Origin: Caldicellulosiruptoraceae bacterium PP1
Lineage (GTDB): Bacteria > Bacillota > Thermoanaerobacteria > Caldicellulosiruptorales > Caldicellulosiruptoraceae
Reading direction: 5' to 3'
NCBI GenBank assembly: GCA_041320695.1
Contig: JBGGOQ010000008.1
Location: 1-64,000 of the forward strand
DNA length: 64,000 bases
The notes under the pieces are model-generated. The model did no database searches and was not told the origin of the DNA. It saw only the letters and a program-made list of their open reading frames with translations. This document shows, in pieces, positions 9,119-20,353 of the stretch. Within the stretch, counting starts at the first letter, position 1; each line of letters opens with the position of its first letter. The translations under genes and the position numbers were made by a program.

Positions 9119-10783
9119 TTAGTCTATTATTTCGTCAATAGGAGCTCCGGGTGGAACAATTGGAAAGGCTTTTTCATCCATATCTAAAACAAAGTCAATA
9201 ATGGTTGGTCGTCCTGATTCAATTGCCTTTATTATTGCAGTGTCTACCTCTTCTGGTGTTTTAACTCTTATTCCTAAAGCACCATAGGCTTCAGCAAGTT
9301 TTACAAAATCTGGTGGTCTATTCAATGTGGTTTGAGAGAATCTCTTTTCATAAAATAAATCTTGCCATTGTCTTACCATCCCTAAAACACCATTATTCAT
9401 AAGTGCAATTATAACTGGAATATTATAATGAACTGCTGTTGAAAGCTCACCACTATTCATTCTAAATGAACCGTCTCCTGCAACATCAATTACTATTTTA
9501 TCTTTTTTTGCTATTTTAGCACCAATAGCTGCTCCAAAACCATAACCCATTGTGCCAAGCCCACCTGATGATATGAATTGTCTAGGCCTTTGGTATTTAT
9601 AAAATTGTGCAGCCCATATTTGATTTTGTCCAACTTCTGTTGTTATAATAGCATCGTTATTAGTAAGTGCAGAAATTCTTTCAATTATATATTGTGGATG
9701 AAGTTTACCATCATTGGGGTAGGATAATGGATACTCTTTTTTCCATTCTCTTATTTTATTAATCCATTCACTGTTTGTTTTTTTATTTAAACTTTCATTT
9801 AAAATTTTTAGAATATTTTTTACATCACCAACCAAAGCAATATCAGAACCAACATTTTTATCTATTTCTGCAGGATCTATATCAATATGGATAATTTTTG
9901 CTTTAGGAGCAAATTTATCAACTCTACTTATTACTCTATCAGAGAATCTTGCTCCTACTGCAATAAGTAAATCACAATTCAAAACAGCATAGTTCGATGT
10001 CCTTGAACCATGCATGCCAACTAAACCTGTATAATTAGGATGCAGCGACGGCATCCCTCCTAACCCCATCAAAGTAGTTGCAATAGGTGCATTTATAGTT
10101 TCAACAAATTTCAATAGTTCTTCAGAAGCTTCAGAAGAGATTACTCCCCCTCCTGCACAAATAAATGGCCTTTGAGATTCATTTATAATTTCTATTGCTT
10201 CTTCAATATCTTCTTTAGAACTAATTATTATCTCTTGCTTTTTATTTGTATCAATTTCAATTTTATCATAATCGACTAATGCAGATGTTACATCTTTACA
10301 AACATCTACCAAAACAGGACCAGGACGTCCTGAACGTGCTATATCAAAAGCTTTTCTTATTGTATTTGCTAAATTATTTACATCTTTAACAATAAAATTA
10401 TGTTTTGTAATTGGCATTGTTATACCAGTTATATCAACTTCTTGGAATGAATCTTTTCCAAGAAGTGATGTTGCAACCTGACCAGTTATTGCAACAACAG
10501 GTACGGAATCCATATAAGCCGTAGCTAACCCAGTAACAATATTAGTTGCTCCTGGACCCGAAGTTGTAAAAACAACACCAACTTTTCCTGAAGCTCTTGC
10601 ATATCCATCTGCTGCATGAGAAGCATGTTGTTCATGTGACGTTAAATAATGTATTATTTCATCTTGATGTTTATATAATGAATCATATATATTTAATGCT
10701 GCTCCTCCTGGATAACCAAAAATTTCTTTCACACCTTGTTCTTTTAAACATTCTATTATTATTTCAGAACCTGTTAACTTCAA
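9119..10783 (-). CDS. ilvB: Acetolactate synthase, catalytic subunit
   Basis: Thiamine-diphosphate enzyme that condenses pyruvate to acetolactate (or with 2-oxobutyrate) at the entry to valine, leucine and isoleucine synthesis. At 554 aa it has the three-domain layout of the family. The TPP-activating glutamate lies in 'TSHEQHASHAADGYARASG' near residue 49, and the diphosphate motif GDGSFRMNSGE starts near 435. Start is a TTG after GGAGGG. It is the last gene of ilvE-ilvD-ilvB. No regulatory subunit gene (ilvN) is next to it, nor are ilvC or leu genes, so these must lie elsewhere. Confidence 0.94.
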   Translation of the reverse strand: MKLTGSEIIIECLKEQGVKEIFGYPGGAALNIYDSLYKHQDEIIHYLTSHEQHASHAADGYARASGKVGVVFTTSGPGATNIVTGLATAYMDSVPVVAITGQVATSLLGKDSFQEVDITGITMPITKHNFIVKDVNNLANTIRKAFDIARSGRPGPVLVDVCKDVTSALVDYDKIEIDTNKKQEIIISSKEDIEEAIEIINESQRPFICAGGGVISSEASEELLKFVETINAPIATTLMGLGGMPSLHPNYTGLVGMHGSRTSNYAVLNCDLLIAVGARFSDRVISRVDKFAPKAKIIHIDIDPAEIDKNVGSDIALVGDVKNILKILNESLNKKTNSEWINKIREWKKEYPLSYPNDGKLHPQYIIERISALTNNDAIITTEVGQNQIWAAQFYKYQRPRQFISSGGLGTMGYGFGAAIGAKIAKKDKIVIDVAGDGSFRMNSGELSTAVHYNIPVIIALMNNGVLGMVRQWQDLFYEKRFSQTTLNRPPDFVKLAEAYGALGIRVKTPEEVDTAIIKAIESGRPTIIDFVLDMDEKAFPIVPPGAPIDEIID

Positions 10784-10806
10784 TAAAAACCCTCCATTCT
10801 CACTTA

Positions 10807-12465
10807 TTAATCTAAAATAGCACCAGTTGAAGCAGATTTAACTAGTTTTGAATATCTTCTTAAATATCCTGTTTTTATTTTTGGTTCAAATTCCGGTAAC
10901 TCTTTTAATCTTCTTTCAATTTCATCTTGAGTTAATTCAATATTTAAAGTTTTATTTTCGATATCATATGAGATAATATCGCCATCTTGAACTATGGCAA
11001 TAGGTCCTTTTTCAGCAGCTTCAGGAGAAACATGTCCAAAGCACGCACCTCGTGTTGCTCCAGAAAATCTCCCATCAGTAATTAATGCTACATGTTCAAT
11101 AAGACCAACCCCTGCAAGAGCTGATGTTGGTGAAAGCATTTCTCTCATTCCGGGGCCACCTTTTGGACCTTCATATCTTATCACAATGACATCGCCTTTT
11201 TGTATTTTACCATTAATAATTGCATCAAAAACATCTTCACCATTTTCAAAAACTTTAGCTGGGCCTCTATGCTTTAACATACTTTGAGGTACTGCACTCT
11301 TCTTTATAACAGAACCGTCAGGTGCAAGATTCCCTTTTACAATAACTAGTCCACCTGTCTTAGAATATGGACAATCAATTGGTTTAATAACATTGTAATC
11401 TTTCACTTTGACATTATTTATATTCTCTGCAATAGTTTTAAGATTTACTGTTAAAAGATCAGTATTAATTAAATTAAGTTTTGAAAGTTCATTCATTAAG
11501 GCCTGTATTCCACCAGCATAATATAAATCTTCTATATGATGTTGTCCTGCCGGTGCTAATTTGCATAAGTTAGGGGTTCTATCACTTATTGAATTGATTA
11601 AATCTAAATCTATATTAATACCTAGTTCATGAGCAATTGCTAAAAGGTGTAGAACAGTATTTGTAGAACAGCCCAAAGCCATATCTACTGTTAAAGCATT
11701 TTCAAATGATTTTATGCTTAAAATATCAGAAGGTTTTATATCTTTTTCAATTAGCTCTACTATTTTCATACCAGCTTGTTTTGCAAGTCTAATTCGTTCA
11801 GCCGAATTAGCTAAAATAGTTCCGTTTCCAGGTAACCCTAAACCAAGAACCTCTGTAAGACAATTCATTGAATTTGCTGTAAACATTCCTGAACATGACC
11901 CACAACCTGGACAAGCATAATTTTCAAGCTCTAATAATTCTTCTTCGGTTATTTTATTGGTTGTAAATTCTCCTACACCTTCAAATACACTATTTAAATC
12001 AACAACTTTATTTTTTACCCTTCCTGCTTGCATAGGGCCACCACTAACAACAATTGCTGGAATATTAACTCTTGCAAGTGCCATAAGCATTCCAGGAACT
12101 ATTTTATCGCAATTGGGTATTAAAACCATTCCATCAAACTGATGTGCCATAACCATTGATTCAACTGAATCAGCAATTAATTCTCTTGTTACTAAAGAAT
12201 ATTTCATTCCAATATGCCCCATAGCAATACCATCGCAAACACCAATTACATTAAATTCAATAGGTGTTGCACCAGCAAGTCTTATTCCCGCTTTTACTGC
12301 CTCTGCTATTTTATCTAAGTGAACATGTCCAGGAATTATCTCATTCCATGAGTTTACAACTGCTACTAAAGGTCTTTGTAGTTCTTCATCAGTATATCCC
12401 ATTGCTTTAAATAGTGACCTTTGTGGAGCTTTTGCAAATCCTTTTTTTACAGTGTCACTTCTCAT
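10807..12465 (-). CDS. ilvD: Dihydroxy-acid dehydratase
   Basis: Iron-sulfur enzyme that dehydrates 2,3-dihydroxyacids to the 2-oxoacid precursors of valine and isoleucine. At 552 aa it fits the family. Cluster cysteines lie in 'NCDKIVPGM' and '[17 protein letters not shown]'; the C-terminal '[11 protein letters not shown]' motif is present. The ATG follows AGGAGATGATATT. It stands 15 bases downstream of ilvE and 23 bases upstream of ilvB, clearly one operon. Confidence 0.97.
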   Translation of the reverse strand: MRSDTVKKGFAKAPQRSLFKAMGYTDEELQRPLVAVVNSWNEIIPGHVHLDKIAEAVKAGIRLAGATPIEFNVIGVCDGIAMGHIGMKYSLVTRELIADSVESMVMAHQFDGMVLIPNCDKIVPGMLMALARVNIPAIVVSGGPMQAGRVKNKVVDLNSVFEGVGEFTTNKITEEELLELENYACPGCGSCSGMFTANSMNCLTEVLGLGLPGNGTILANSAERIRLAKQAGMKIVELIEKDIKPSDILSIKSFENALTVDMALGCSTNTVLHLLAIAHELGINIDLDLINSISDRTPNLCKLAPAGQHHIEDLYYAGGIQALMNELSKLNLINTDLLTVNLKTIAENINNVKVKDYNVIKPIDCPYSKTGGLVIVKGNLAPDGSVIKKSAVPQSMLKHRGPAKVFENGEDVFDAIINGKIQKGDVIVIRYEGPKGGPGMREMLSPTSALAGVGLIEHVALITDGRFSGATRGACFGHVSPEAAEKGPIAIVQDGDIISYDIENKTLNIELTQDEIERRLKELPEFEPKIKTGYLRRYSKLVKSASTGAILD

Positions 12466-12480
12466 AATATCATCTCCTAT

Positions 12481-13359
12481 CTAATATATATCAACACCAT
12501 CAATTTGAGTAATTTTTTTGAATTCTTCCATTAACTTTTTAGTAATAGGACCAACTTCACCATTCCCGATTTTTCTTCCATCAACTTCAGTAACTGCAAT
12601 AACTTCTGCAGCTGTACCAGTAAAGAAACACTCGTCAGCATTATATAAATTAAATAATGTAAACACTTTTTCAGATACTTTATATTCTAAATCAGAAGCT
12701 AATTTAATTACTGTTTTTCTTGTTATGCCATCTAATGCACCAAGATAAACTGGTGGAGTTATTAACTCTCCGTCTTTAACTATAAATATATTATCACCGG
12801 TACATTCTGTTACAAATCCATCTTGTGTAAGCATTATTGCTTCTGGAACTCCTGCACGATTAGCTTCTATTTTTGCCAAAATATTGTTAAGATAATTGAG
12901 TGATTTGATTTGTGGATCTACGCATTGTGGACTATTACGTCTTGTTGAAGCAGTTATAACCTTCATTCCTTTTTCGTACATTTCTTGAGGATATAAAACT
13001 ATCGAATCGGCAATTATTACTATTGTTGGTTTTGGACATTTAGTTGGCGATAGTCCTAAATCGCCTGAACCACGAGAAACTACTAACCTAATATATCCAT
13101 CTTTTATATTGTTAGCACGGCAAGTTTTAATTAGTGCTTGTGTCATATCTTCTTTAGAAATTGGAATTTCCATATAAATTGCTTTTGCTGCAGCGTATAA
13201 TCTGTCTATATGTTCTTTACATTTAAAAATCTTCCCATTATATGCCCTAATTCCTTCAAAAACACCATCACCATATAGAAAACCATGATCAAATACAGAT
13301 ATTTTTGCTTCTGATTTTTTATATAACTCTCCATCTATATAGACTAGTTTCTCTTCCAT
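12481..13359 (-). CDS. ilvE: Branched-chain amino acid aminotransferase
   Basis: PLP enzyme of fold type IV that transaminates the branched-chain 2-oxoacids with glutamate. At 292 aa it has normal length. The PLP lysine is in 'QIKSLNYLNNILAKIEA'. The cofactor-contact motif 'TECTGDNIFIV' follows, with 'GITRKTVI' further on. It is the first gene of ilvE-ilvD-ilvB and has a recognisable promoter about 50 bases upstream. The leader is too short for a T-box or leader-peptide attenuator. Confidence 0.94.
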   Translation of the reverse strand: MEEKLVYIDGELYKKSEAKISVFDHGFLYGDGVFEGIRAYNGKIFKCKEHIDRLYAAAKAIYMEIPISKEDMTQALIKTCRANNIKDGYIRLVVSRGSGDLGLSPTKCPKPTIVIIADSIVLYPQEMYEKGMKVITASTRRNSPQCVDPQIKSLNYLNNILAKIEANRAGVPEAIMLTQDGFVTECTGDNIFIVKDGELITPPVYLGALDGITRKTVIKLASDLEYKVSEKVFTLFNLYNADECFFTGTAAEVIAVTEVDGRKIGNGEVGPITKKLMEEFKKITQIDGVDIY

Positions 13360-13400
13360 TTTAATTTCCTCCTATTAAGTTTATTAAATTAATTATTAAT

Positions 13401-13428
13401 TTTATAATATTTAGGGGAATTATGTCGA
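13401..13428 (-). promoter_or_regulatory. Promoter of the ilvE-ilvD-ilvB operon
   Basis: Minus strand: TCGACA (13423-13428), 16-base spacer, TATAAA (13401-13406), about 45 bases before the ilvE ATG. I see no convincing CodY box or T-box in the leader. Confidence 0.65.
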
Positions 13429-13527
13429 TACTTTTTTTATTAAAAAAACTTTATTTTTAATGATTTTTGCAAAAGATTTCTGGGTATAAATTTATAAAAT
13501 AAATTTTTTAATAAGGAGAGAATTCAA

Positions 13528-14022
13528 ATGAAAACAAAAATTGCTAAAATACTAGAATTTGGAATGAAAATGGAGAAAAATGCAAAGGATTTTTATTCTT
13601 TTTATGCAAATTCGCTTGAAGATGAATCATTAAAAGCATTATTTAATGAATTAATAAAAATAGAAGAAGAACATTTTAAATTTTTAAAAAGTAAATATGA
13701 TAAGTTAGATGTGCCAACACCTCCTCAAGAAATTTCGTGGGTTGTAGATATTCAAAATAAAATGGTAGATCCTCATATACTAGCAGATAACTCTGAATTA
13801 ACTAAATTACCTCTTTCAGACATTGCAATTTTAAGATTAGCATATTTAATTGAAAGTGATTTTGCATCATTTTATAAGAATGCAGCTGAAAAGGTTGATC
13901 AACAAGATGTAAAAGAATTTTTACTTGAGCTTGCAAAATGGGAAGAAGAACATGAAAATCTATTTAAAAACAGGTATACAGAACAAATAAAAAAAGCGTG
14001 GGAAGATTTAGATATCTTTTAA
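13528..14022 (+). CDS. Ferritin-like (rubrerythrin-type) diiron protein
   Basis: A 164-aa four-helix protein. The two metal-binding helices end in EExxH motifs ('IEEEHFKFL' near residue 48 and 'WEEEHENLF' near 142), with partner glutamates in 'MEKNAKDFY' and 'IESDFASFY'. This is the rubrerythrin diiron domain without the C-terminal rubredoxin domain, so any electron donor must be a separate protein. Family members detoxify peroxide or handle iron in anaerobes; which applies here is not shown. The ATG follows AAGGAGAG. It is a single-gene unit, divergent from ilvE, closed by a strong hairpin. Confidence 0.86.
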   Translation: MKTKIAKILEFGMKMEKNAKDFYSFYANSLEDESLKALFNELIKIEEEHFKFLKSKYDKLDVPTPPQEISWVVDIQNKMVDPHILADNSELTKLPLSDIAILRLAYLIESDFASFYKNAAEKVDQQDVKEFLLELAKWEEEHENLFKNRYTEQIKKAWEDLDIF

Positions 14023-14050
14023 TAAAAAATAACATATTATTAGAATTATT

Positions 14051-14090
14051 ATAAGAGGGTGTCTCAAAAGATAATTGAGCACCCTCTTAT
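14051..14090. terminator. Hairpin terminator after the ferritin-like gene
   Basis: Long stem ATAAGAGGGTG...CACCCTCTTAT with an inner CTCAA/TTGAG pairing. It shares the 14-base arm GAGCACCCTCTTAT with the hairpin at 33997-34028. It can also serve the converging peptidase gene. Confidence 0.8.
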
Positions 14091-14187
14091 GTTTTACATA
14101 TTGTCGGTATTTAGTATTTATCTGTTATATAAAGCACTAAATATAAAAGAATAATATGTTTTTGGACAGCCTTATAATTTAATTAGT

Positions 14188-14907
14188 TTAACATTGTTCT
14201 AAAATCTGACATACCCAATAGTATGTTTTTACAACATTATCTAAAATAATATACTCAGATTCACTGTGAGCATTATAATAGCCAACAGAAAGATTTAAGC
14301 AATTAATACCTAATTTATCATAAATAATTCTTACATCAGCAATATTAGGGCTTTTCTCTCTCTTTGTGTATATACCAATAGATTTTGCAGCATTTTTAAC
14401 CTTATCAATATACTCTTCTTTTACACAGATATCTTTGCCTGCATAACTAACAATAATATCTCCGTAACCTTTTCTATCAAGACCTATACATAATTTTGTT
14501 CCATTAAAAAACTTTTGTTGGTTTTGCAAAAAGTATTTAATTCCTTGATGTTCATCTTCACAATATGTTGTAATAATAAATTTAAATGGAAAATCTGTAA
14601 ATCTCAAAAGTGCTAGAATAATTGCAATTCCGCATCTATCATCACCACCAATAGGTCTAATTCCATTGCTTTTTATTATGTCTTTTTTGTGGTCATAATT
14701 AATCTCAAACATCCAATTCTTACCTACATTTTCTTTTCCAATTGAATCATAGTGAGCATTAAATACAATGCAAGGATTTTTACCTCTTTCTCCAAATGTA
14801 TTTCCAATTTTGTCATCATCATAAAAAACATTAATTGAACTAAGTTCATCCTCAACATAATATTTGAGTTCCTGTTCTCTTCCTGGAAATGATTCAATCA
14901 TACACAT
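14188..14907 (-). CDS. Co-catalytic zinc metallopeptidase (M20/M28/M42-like)
   Basis: Likely cytoplasmic aminopeptidase or dipeptidase. The usual ligand series is visible: 'NAHYDSIG' (H52, D54), 'GGDDRCG' (D89/D90), 'CEDEHQG' (E117-E119), 'GLDRKG' (D144) and 'NAHSESE' (H214). At 239 aa it is short for the clan and has no inserted dimerisation domain. The first ATG at 14907 has no ribosome site. The frame stays open upstream to a TGA at 14944-14946 and encodes a fitting helix (IKSQLIKM). An ATT at 14928 preceded by AAGGG may be the real start, adding seven residues. It is a single gene converging on the ferritin-like gene. Confidence 0.8.
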   Translation of the reverse strand: MCMIESFPGREQELKYYVEDELSSINVFYDDDKIGNTFGERGKNPCIVFNAHYDSIGKENVGKNWMFEINYDHKKDIIKSNGIRPIGGDDRCGIAIILALLRFTDFPFKFIITTYCEDEHQGIKYFLQNQQKFFNGTKLCIGLDRKGYGDIIVSYAGKDICVKEEYIDKVKNAAKSIGIYTKREKSPNIADVRIIYDKLGINCLNLSVGYYNAHSESEYIILDNVVKTYYWVCQILEQC

Positions 14908-15025
14908 CTTAATTAATTGAGATTTAATATAATCCCTTACCCCTCAGACATAAAAATCGTTCTCCATAAAATATTTATATTTTTATTATACTATTTTTTA
15001 TCAAATATTAATAAAATATTTTAAA

Positions 15026-15053
15026 AAAGGCTCTGCAAAATGCAAAGCCTTTA
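15026..15053 (-). terminator. Intrinsic terminator after the activase module
   Basis: Stem AAAGGCTTTGCA/TGCAGAGCCTTT (minus strand, one mismatch) followed by TTTTTT. It directly follows the stop codon of the 15055-16014 gene. Confidence 0.92.
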
Positions 15054-15054
15054 A

Positions 15055-16014
15055 TCATATTGAATTTGTCCATTTACCACATCTATCTCCCCACATTGCA
15101 ATAACTTTATCTTCCATTATTACCTTCACTACTTCACATCTATTTGAGCACCCTTTACATTCAAATGAAGATGTTTTAAAGTCAATATCTTTTGCATTAA
15201 ATCCTCTAAAATTTGTCTTCCTATTTGTATTTCTTATATAATCTCTCGCAAGAATTGCAGCACCAATAGCTCCCATTACATTGAAATGTTCTGGAATAAT
15301 TATCTCCTCACCAAGTTCCCTTTCAAAAGCAGCTTTAATTCCATGATTTGCAGCAACCCCACCTTGAAAAACAAAAGGTTTTTCCAGTTTTTTCCCTCTG
15401 CCTACATTATTCAAATAATTTCTTACCAAGGCATCACAAAGTCCTCTAATTATTTCAGCTTTAGAAAAACCAAACTGTTGTTTGGCAATCATATCAGATT
15501 CAGCAAAAACAGTACATCTACCTGCAATTCTTACTGGAGTTTTTGCTAATAGAGCCATTTCACCAAATTGTTCTATAGGGATTTTTAATCTTTCACTTTG
15601 GTGATCCAAAAATGAACCAGTTCCAGCTGCACAAACAGTATTCATTGCAAAGTCAACAACCATTTGGTCTCTAATAATAATAATTTTTGAATCTTGGCCA
15701 CCAATTTCAAAAATAGTTCTGACATCGGGTACAAAATTAATAGTAGCTGTTGCGTGTGCCGTTATCTCATTTTTTATTACATCAGCACCAACAATTGCTC
15801 CTGCAAGCTGTCGTCCACTACCAGTTGTTCCTACACCAATAACATTTATTTGTCCTAAAGTATCTTCTAATTGCTTTAGACCTTCTTTTACAGAGTCAAT
15901 TGGTTGTCCATTTGTCCTTATATATGTTTTAAATAGAACATTTACATCTTTATCTATTGCAATAACATTTGTTGAGACAGAACCTACATCAATACCAATA
16001 TATATTTCTCTCAT
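15055..16014 (-). CDS. Acyl-CoA dehydratase activase (HgdC/BadF-type ATPase)
   Basis: ATPase of the ASKHA fold, like HgdC, which uses ATP to push an electron onto a partner iron-sulfur protein. 'GIDVGSVSTN' is the nucleotide-binding start and 'GTTGSGR' the second loop. Cys128 ('NTVCAAGTGS') and Cys167 ('GRCTVFAES') match the two cysteines per subunit that hold the [4Fe-4S] cluster between HgdC monomers. A C-terminal extension adds C286xxC289xxxC293 and C312, perhaps a second metal site. The start overlaps the upstream gene as ATGA. It is the last gene of a three-gene unit with two COG3580-type proteins. No dehydratase subunits are nearby, so the substrate is unknown. Confidence 0.88.
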   Translation of the reverse strand: MREIYIGIDVGSVSTNVIAIDKDVNVLFKTYIRTNGQPIDSVKEGLKQLEDTLGQINVIGVGTTGSGRQLAGAIVGADVIKNEITAHATATINFVPDVRTIFEIGGQDSKIIIIRDQMVVDFAMNTVCAAGTGSFLDHQSERLKIPIEQFGEMALLAKTPVRIAGRCTVFAESDMIAKQQFGFSKAEIIRGLCDALVRNYLNNVGRGKKLEKPFVFQGGVAANHGIKAAFERELGEEIIIPEHFNVMGAIGAAILARDYIRNTNRKTNFRGFNAKDIDFKTSSFECKGCSNRCEVVKVIMEDKVIAMWGDRCGKWTNSI

Positions 16015-17138
16015 GCTACTACAACCCTTTCATTTTTATCTAGTTGTTTTTTTATGCCTTTTTTCCTATTTTTCAATAAGTCAATAAATGCTTCTATTCT
16101 TGTTTGTGTATTCGCTTTACCAGTCTGTTCATCAATAGGCAATGATAAAATAGGAATATCCTCTTCTTTCGAAATTTTGTGTATTAAGCTTTGAGTTACT
16201 AATTCTGGCAAACATGCAAAAGGCATTAAATGTATAATTCCATCAAAACCTCTTTCTTTATAATCTATTATATGACCAACTGTTTCAACAGCATGACCGC
16301 CAATTAGTATTTTTATGTATTTCTGCCCCTTCTTAATTAAATCTTTAAATCTTTTAGGCCTTAAAGACCACGGGACTAGGTTATCTCTAACCCATTCAGA
16401 AAGATATAAAGCCCTTTCAACCTCAACGCCTAAATTCCCAAGTAATTCTTCAATACCAAAATTTATAGAACTCTCCATAACAACATAGATTTCCCCAACA
16501 ATACCAATTCTAATTTTTTCATTTTCATTAACTTTTTTTATAGGAATTTCTTCAAGCATTCTTTTACACTCTAAATATGTATTTTCTAATTCTTTTTTAG
16601 TTTTAATTTTATCAAATCTGTTTAATATTTCATTCCATACTTTAGTTGTTTGCCCTTTTTGTATTTCGTATGGTCTTATTTTTTGACTTAATTTTTCTAA
16701 TTCATCAAGTTTTTGAATGAATTTATATAGCGTAATTACTCTATTAATTACTTTAAACCATGGCAATCTATTCCTTAATTTATTAATGTTTTGCAAAAAA
16801 GCTTTCCAATTGTCCTGTGGAGCATCAAGAATAATTAATTCTACATTATCATAACCCAAATTTTTTAAAATTAGTTTATGAGTATCTCCATAAAATCCCG
16901 CTCTACAAGGGCCATGTCCACCTGATGTAACTAATACTTCAGCCCCCATATTGATTGCTTCAATGTAACTGCCCATTACCATTTTTAGAGGAATACATGC
17001 AAATTCAGGAGAATATTTCACACCTAAATCCATTGTTTTTTGCGTTGGTTTTGGTGGCATTATCACTTCATGTCCTAAAAATTCAAATAATTTCTTGTAT
17101 ACAATTGTTGAACCCATATATGGAAAAGAAATTCTCAT
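16011..17138 (-). CDS. Activase-associated protein, HgdB-like/DUF2229 family
   Basis: A 375-aa protein of the family that accompanies or is fused to HgdC-like activases (acyl-CoA dehydratase activase-related). Conserved cysteine-bearing blocks suit iron-sulfur binding: 'PEFACIPLKMVMG' (Cys near residue 48), 'GGHGPCRAGFYGD' (near 78) and 'MPFACLPELVTQ' (near 305). The N-terminal 'ISFPYMGSTIVYKKLFEFLG' is typical. It overlaps both neighbours by four bases (ATGA), so the three proteins are probably made in fixed ratio and act together. Its biochemical reaction is not established. Confidence 0.8.
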   Translation of the reverse strand: MRISFPYMGSTIVYKKLFEFLGHEVIMPPKPTQKTMDLGVKYSPEFACIPLKMVMGSYIEAINMGAEVLVTSGGHGPCRAGFYGDTHKLILKNLGYDNVELIILDAPQDNWKAFLQNINKLRNRLPWFKVINRVITLYKFIQKLDELEKLSQKIRPYEIQKGQTTKVWNEILNRFDKIKTKKELENTYLECKRMLEEIPIKKVNENEKIRIGIVGEIYVVMESSINFGIEELLGNLGVEVERALYLSEWVRDNLVPWSLRPKRFKDLIKKGQKYIKILIGGHAVETVGHIIDYKERGFDGIIHLMPFACLPELVTQSLIHKISKEEDIPILSLPIDEQTGKANTQTRIEAFIDLLKNRKKGIKKQLDKNERVVVA

Positions 17139-18133
17139 AATTTAACCTCCAAAGTTTGGGCTTTTTTTCTTTTAATCATATCAGTAAAAGCTTCAATTCT
17201 TGTAACTAAATGTCCTTCTCCGGTATGTTCATCTATCCTTAAAGTTGTAAAAGGAATTGATCTTTCATCACATTCATATTGAAGAAATTTACCAACAATT
17301 GCATCTGGACCACAGCCAAAAGCTGTTACGTGGATCATACCATCAATGATATTATTATTTAAGTAATAAAGTCCAGCACCTAATACCCTATTACTGAATG
17401 TCCAAAAAAGTTTCTTACGATACTTAGATAACTGTTTGTATGCGTCATCATGATTTACCATCTCAAACGTAAAAATATTTACATTTAATTCTTCTAACTT
17501 TTTAACAACATCAAGACTTATGAAAGGATCATAAAGGTTATAAACATATCCTAAAACGGCAATATTTATTTCACCGTTTTTCTTTATACTATAAAGGTAT
17601 TCCTCCCAAAAGTTTTGTTTATATGAAAACAATGCTTTATCTAAACTTAGTCCATTATGTAAAAGCTTTTTAAATCTAGTAAAAACTTTATTAGCTTTTT
17701 TAAGAGCATTATTAAGCTCACGATATGAAAATCCAAATTTATCTATAAGTATATCATAGCTTCTTGGATCACATATATCTTCTGATATATCATTAATTAT
17801 AGGGCTAATTATTTTCTTTTCTGAATTTTCAACAGTCCCTACAATTATATCGGGTAGTCCCATAAATTTAGGACAAAAGTATTCATTTTTCTGAATACTC
17901 GAAAATCTAGGAATAAAGACAAAATCTGAATTATTCAAACAATCTATAACATGTCCTGTGTATATCTTTATAGGAGCACAGATATCAGCAACAGCAGCTT
18001 TTGAACCATTATCAAGAATATCTTTTGTTGTAAGGCCACTTTCATAAACCTCAAAACCAAGTTCTGTAAAAAGTCTCTCCCAAAAAGGAAGGTAGTAATA
18101 ATACAATAATGCTTGTGGTATTCCAATTTTCAT
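17135..18133 (-). CDS. DUF2229 (COG3580-like) activase-associated protein
   Basis: A 332-aa protein starting 'MKIGIPQALLYYYYLPFWERLFTELGFEV', which is the signature start of DUF2229. Cysteines lie in 'VADICAPIKIYTGH' (near 52), 'EYFCPKFMGLPD' (near 87) and 'AFGCGPDAIVG' (near 274). It is first in the unit; the next two genes overlap it in series. In many Firmicutes the activase, this domain and the second domain are one protein of well over 1,000 residues; here they are three. Probable iron-sulfur redox partner; substrate unknown. Confidence 0.8.
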   Translation of the reverse strand: MKIGIPQALLYYYYLPFWERLFTELGFEVYESGLTTKDILDNGSKAAVADICAPIKIYTGHVIDCLNNSDFVFIPRFSSIQKNEYFCPKFMGLPDIIVGTVENSEKKIISPIINDISEDICDPRSYDILIDKFGFSYRELNNALKKANKVFTRFKKLLHNGLSLDKALFSYKQNFWEEYLYSIKKNGEINIAVLGYVYNLYDPFISLDVVKKLEELNVNIFTFEMVNHDDAYKQLSKYRKKLFWTFSNRVLGAGLYYLNNNIIDGMIHVTAFGCGPDAIVGKFLQYECDERSIPFTTLRIDEHTGEGHLVTRIEAFTDMIKRKKAQTLEVKL

Positions 18134-18190
18134 AATTCTGACCCCTTTTTATAAAAATCAGCCTAATATATTATATCATAATTTTAACAA

Positions 18191-18220
18191 AAATAGCTGC
18201 TGATTTGTCAGCAGCTATTT
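18191..18220. terminator. Terminator between lysS and the 17135-18133 gene region
   Basis: Near-perfect stem AAATAGCTGCTGA/TCAGCAGCTATTT with a four-base loop and T runs on both strands. It ends the greA-lysS transcript. Confidence 0.94.
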
Positions 18221-18221
18221 T

Positions 18222-20212
<1,991 letters not shown>

Positions 20213-20312
20213 ATTTTCCTCCCCTTTTAGCATAAAAAATATAAATATCCCTTTGTTTTTAATTTTATTACATAACTTAAAAACTATGCTCTAACATTTT
20301 TAACTTTTGTCA

Positions 20313-20341
20313 ATTATAAACTAAAGTTTAATATCTGTCAA
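20313..20341 (-). promoter_or_regulatory. Consensus promoter of greA-lysS
   Basis: Minus strand: TTGACA (20336-20341), exactly 17 bases, TATAAT (20313-20318). It leaves a leader of about 95 bases before the greA ATG, in which I see no known riboswitch. Confidence 0.9.
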
Positions 20342-20353
20342 GAAAGCAAAATA

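Noticed and set aside
10994-11287. Plus-strand frame inside ilvD, and many similar frames opposite other genes
   Set aside because: They lie wholly within well-conserved genes on the other strand, lack ribosome sites and show no family motif.
13360-13527. T-box or leader-peptide attenuator before ilvE
   Set aside because: The leader is short, without specifier loop, T-box sequence or terminator hairpin.
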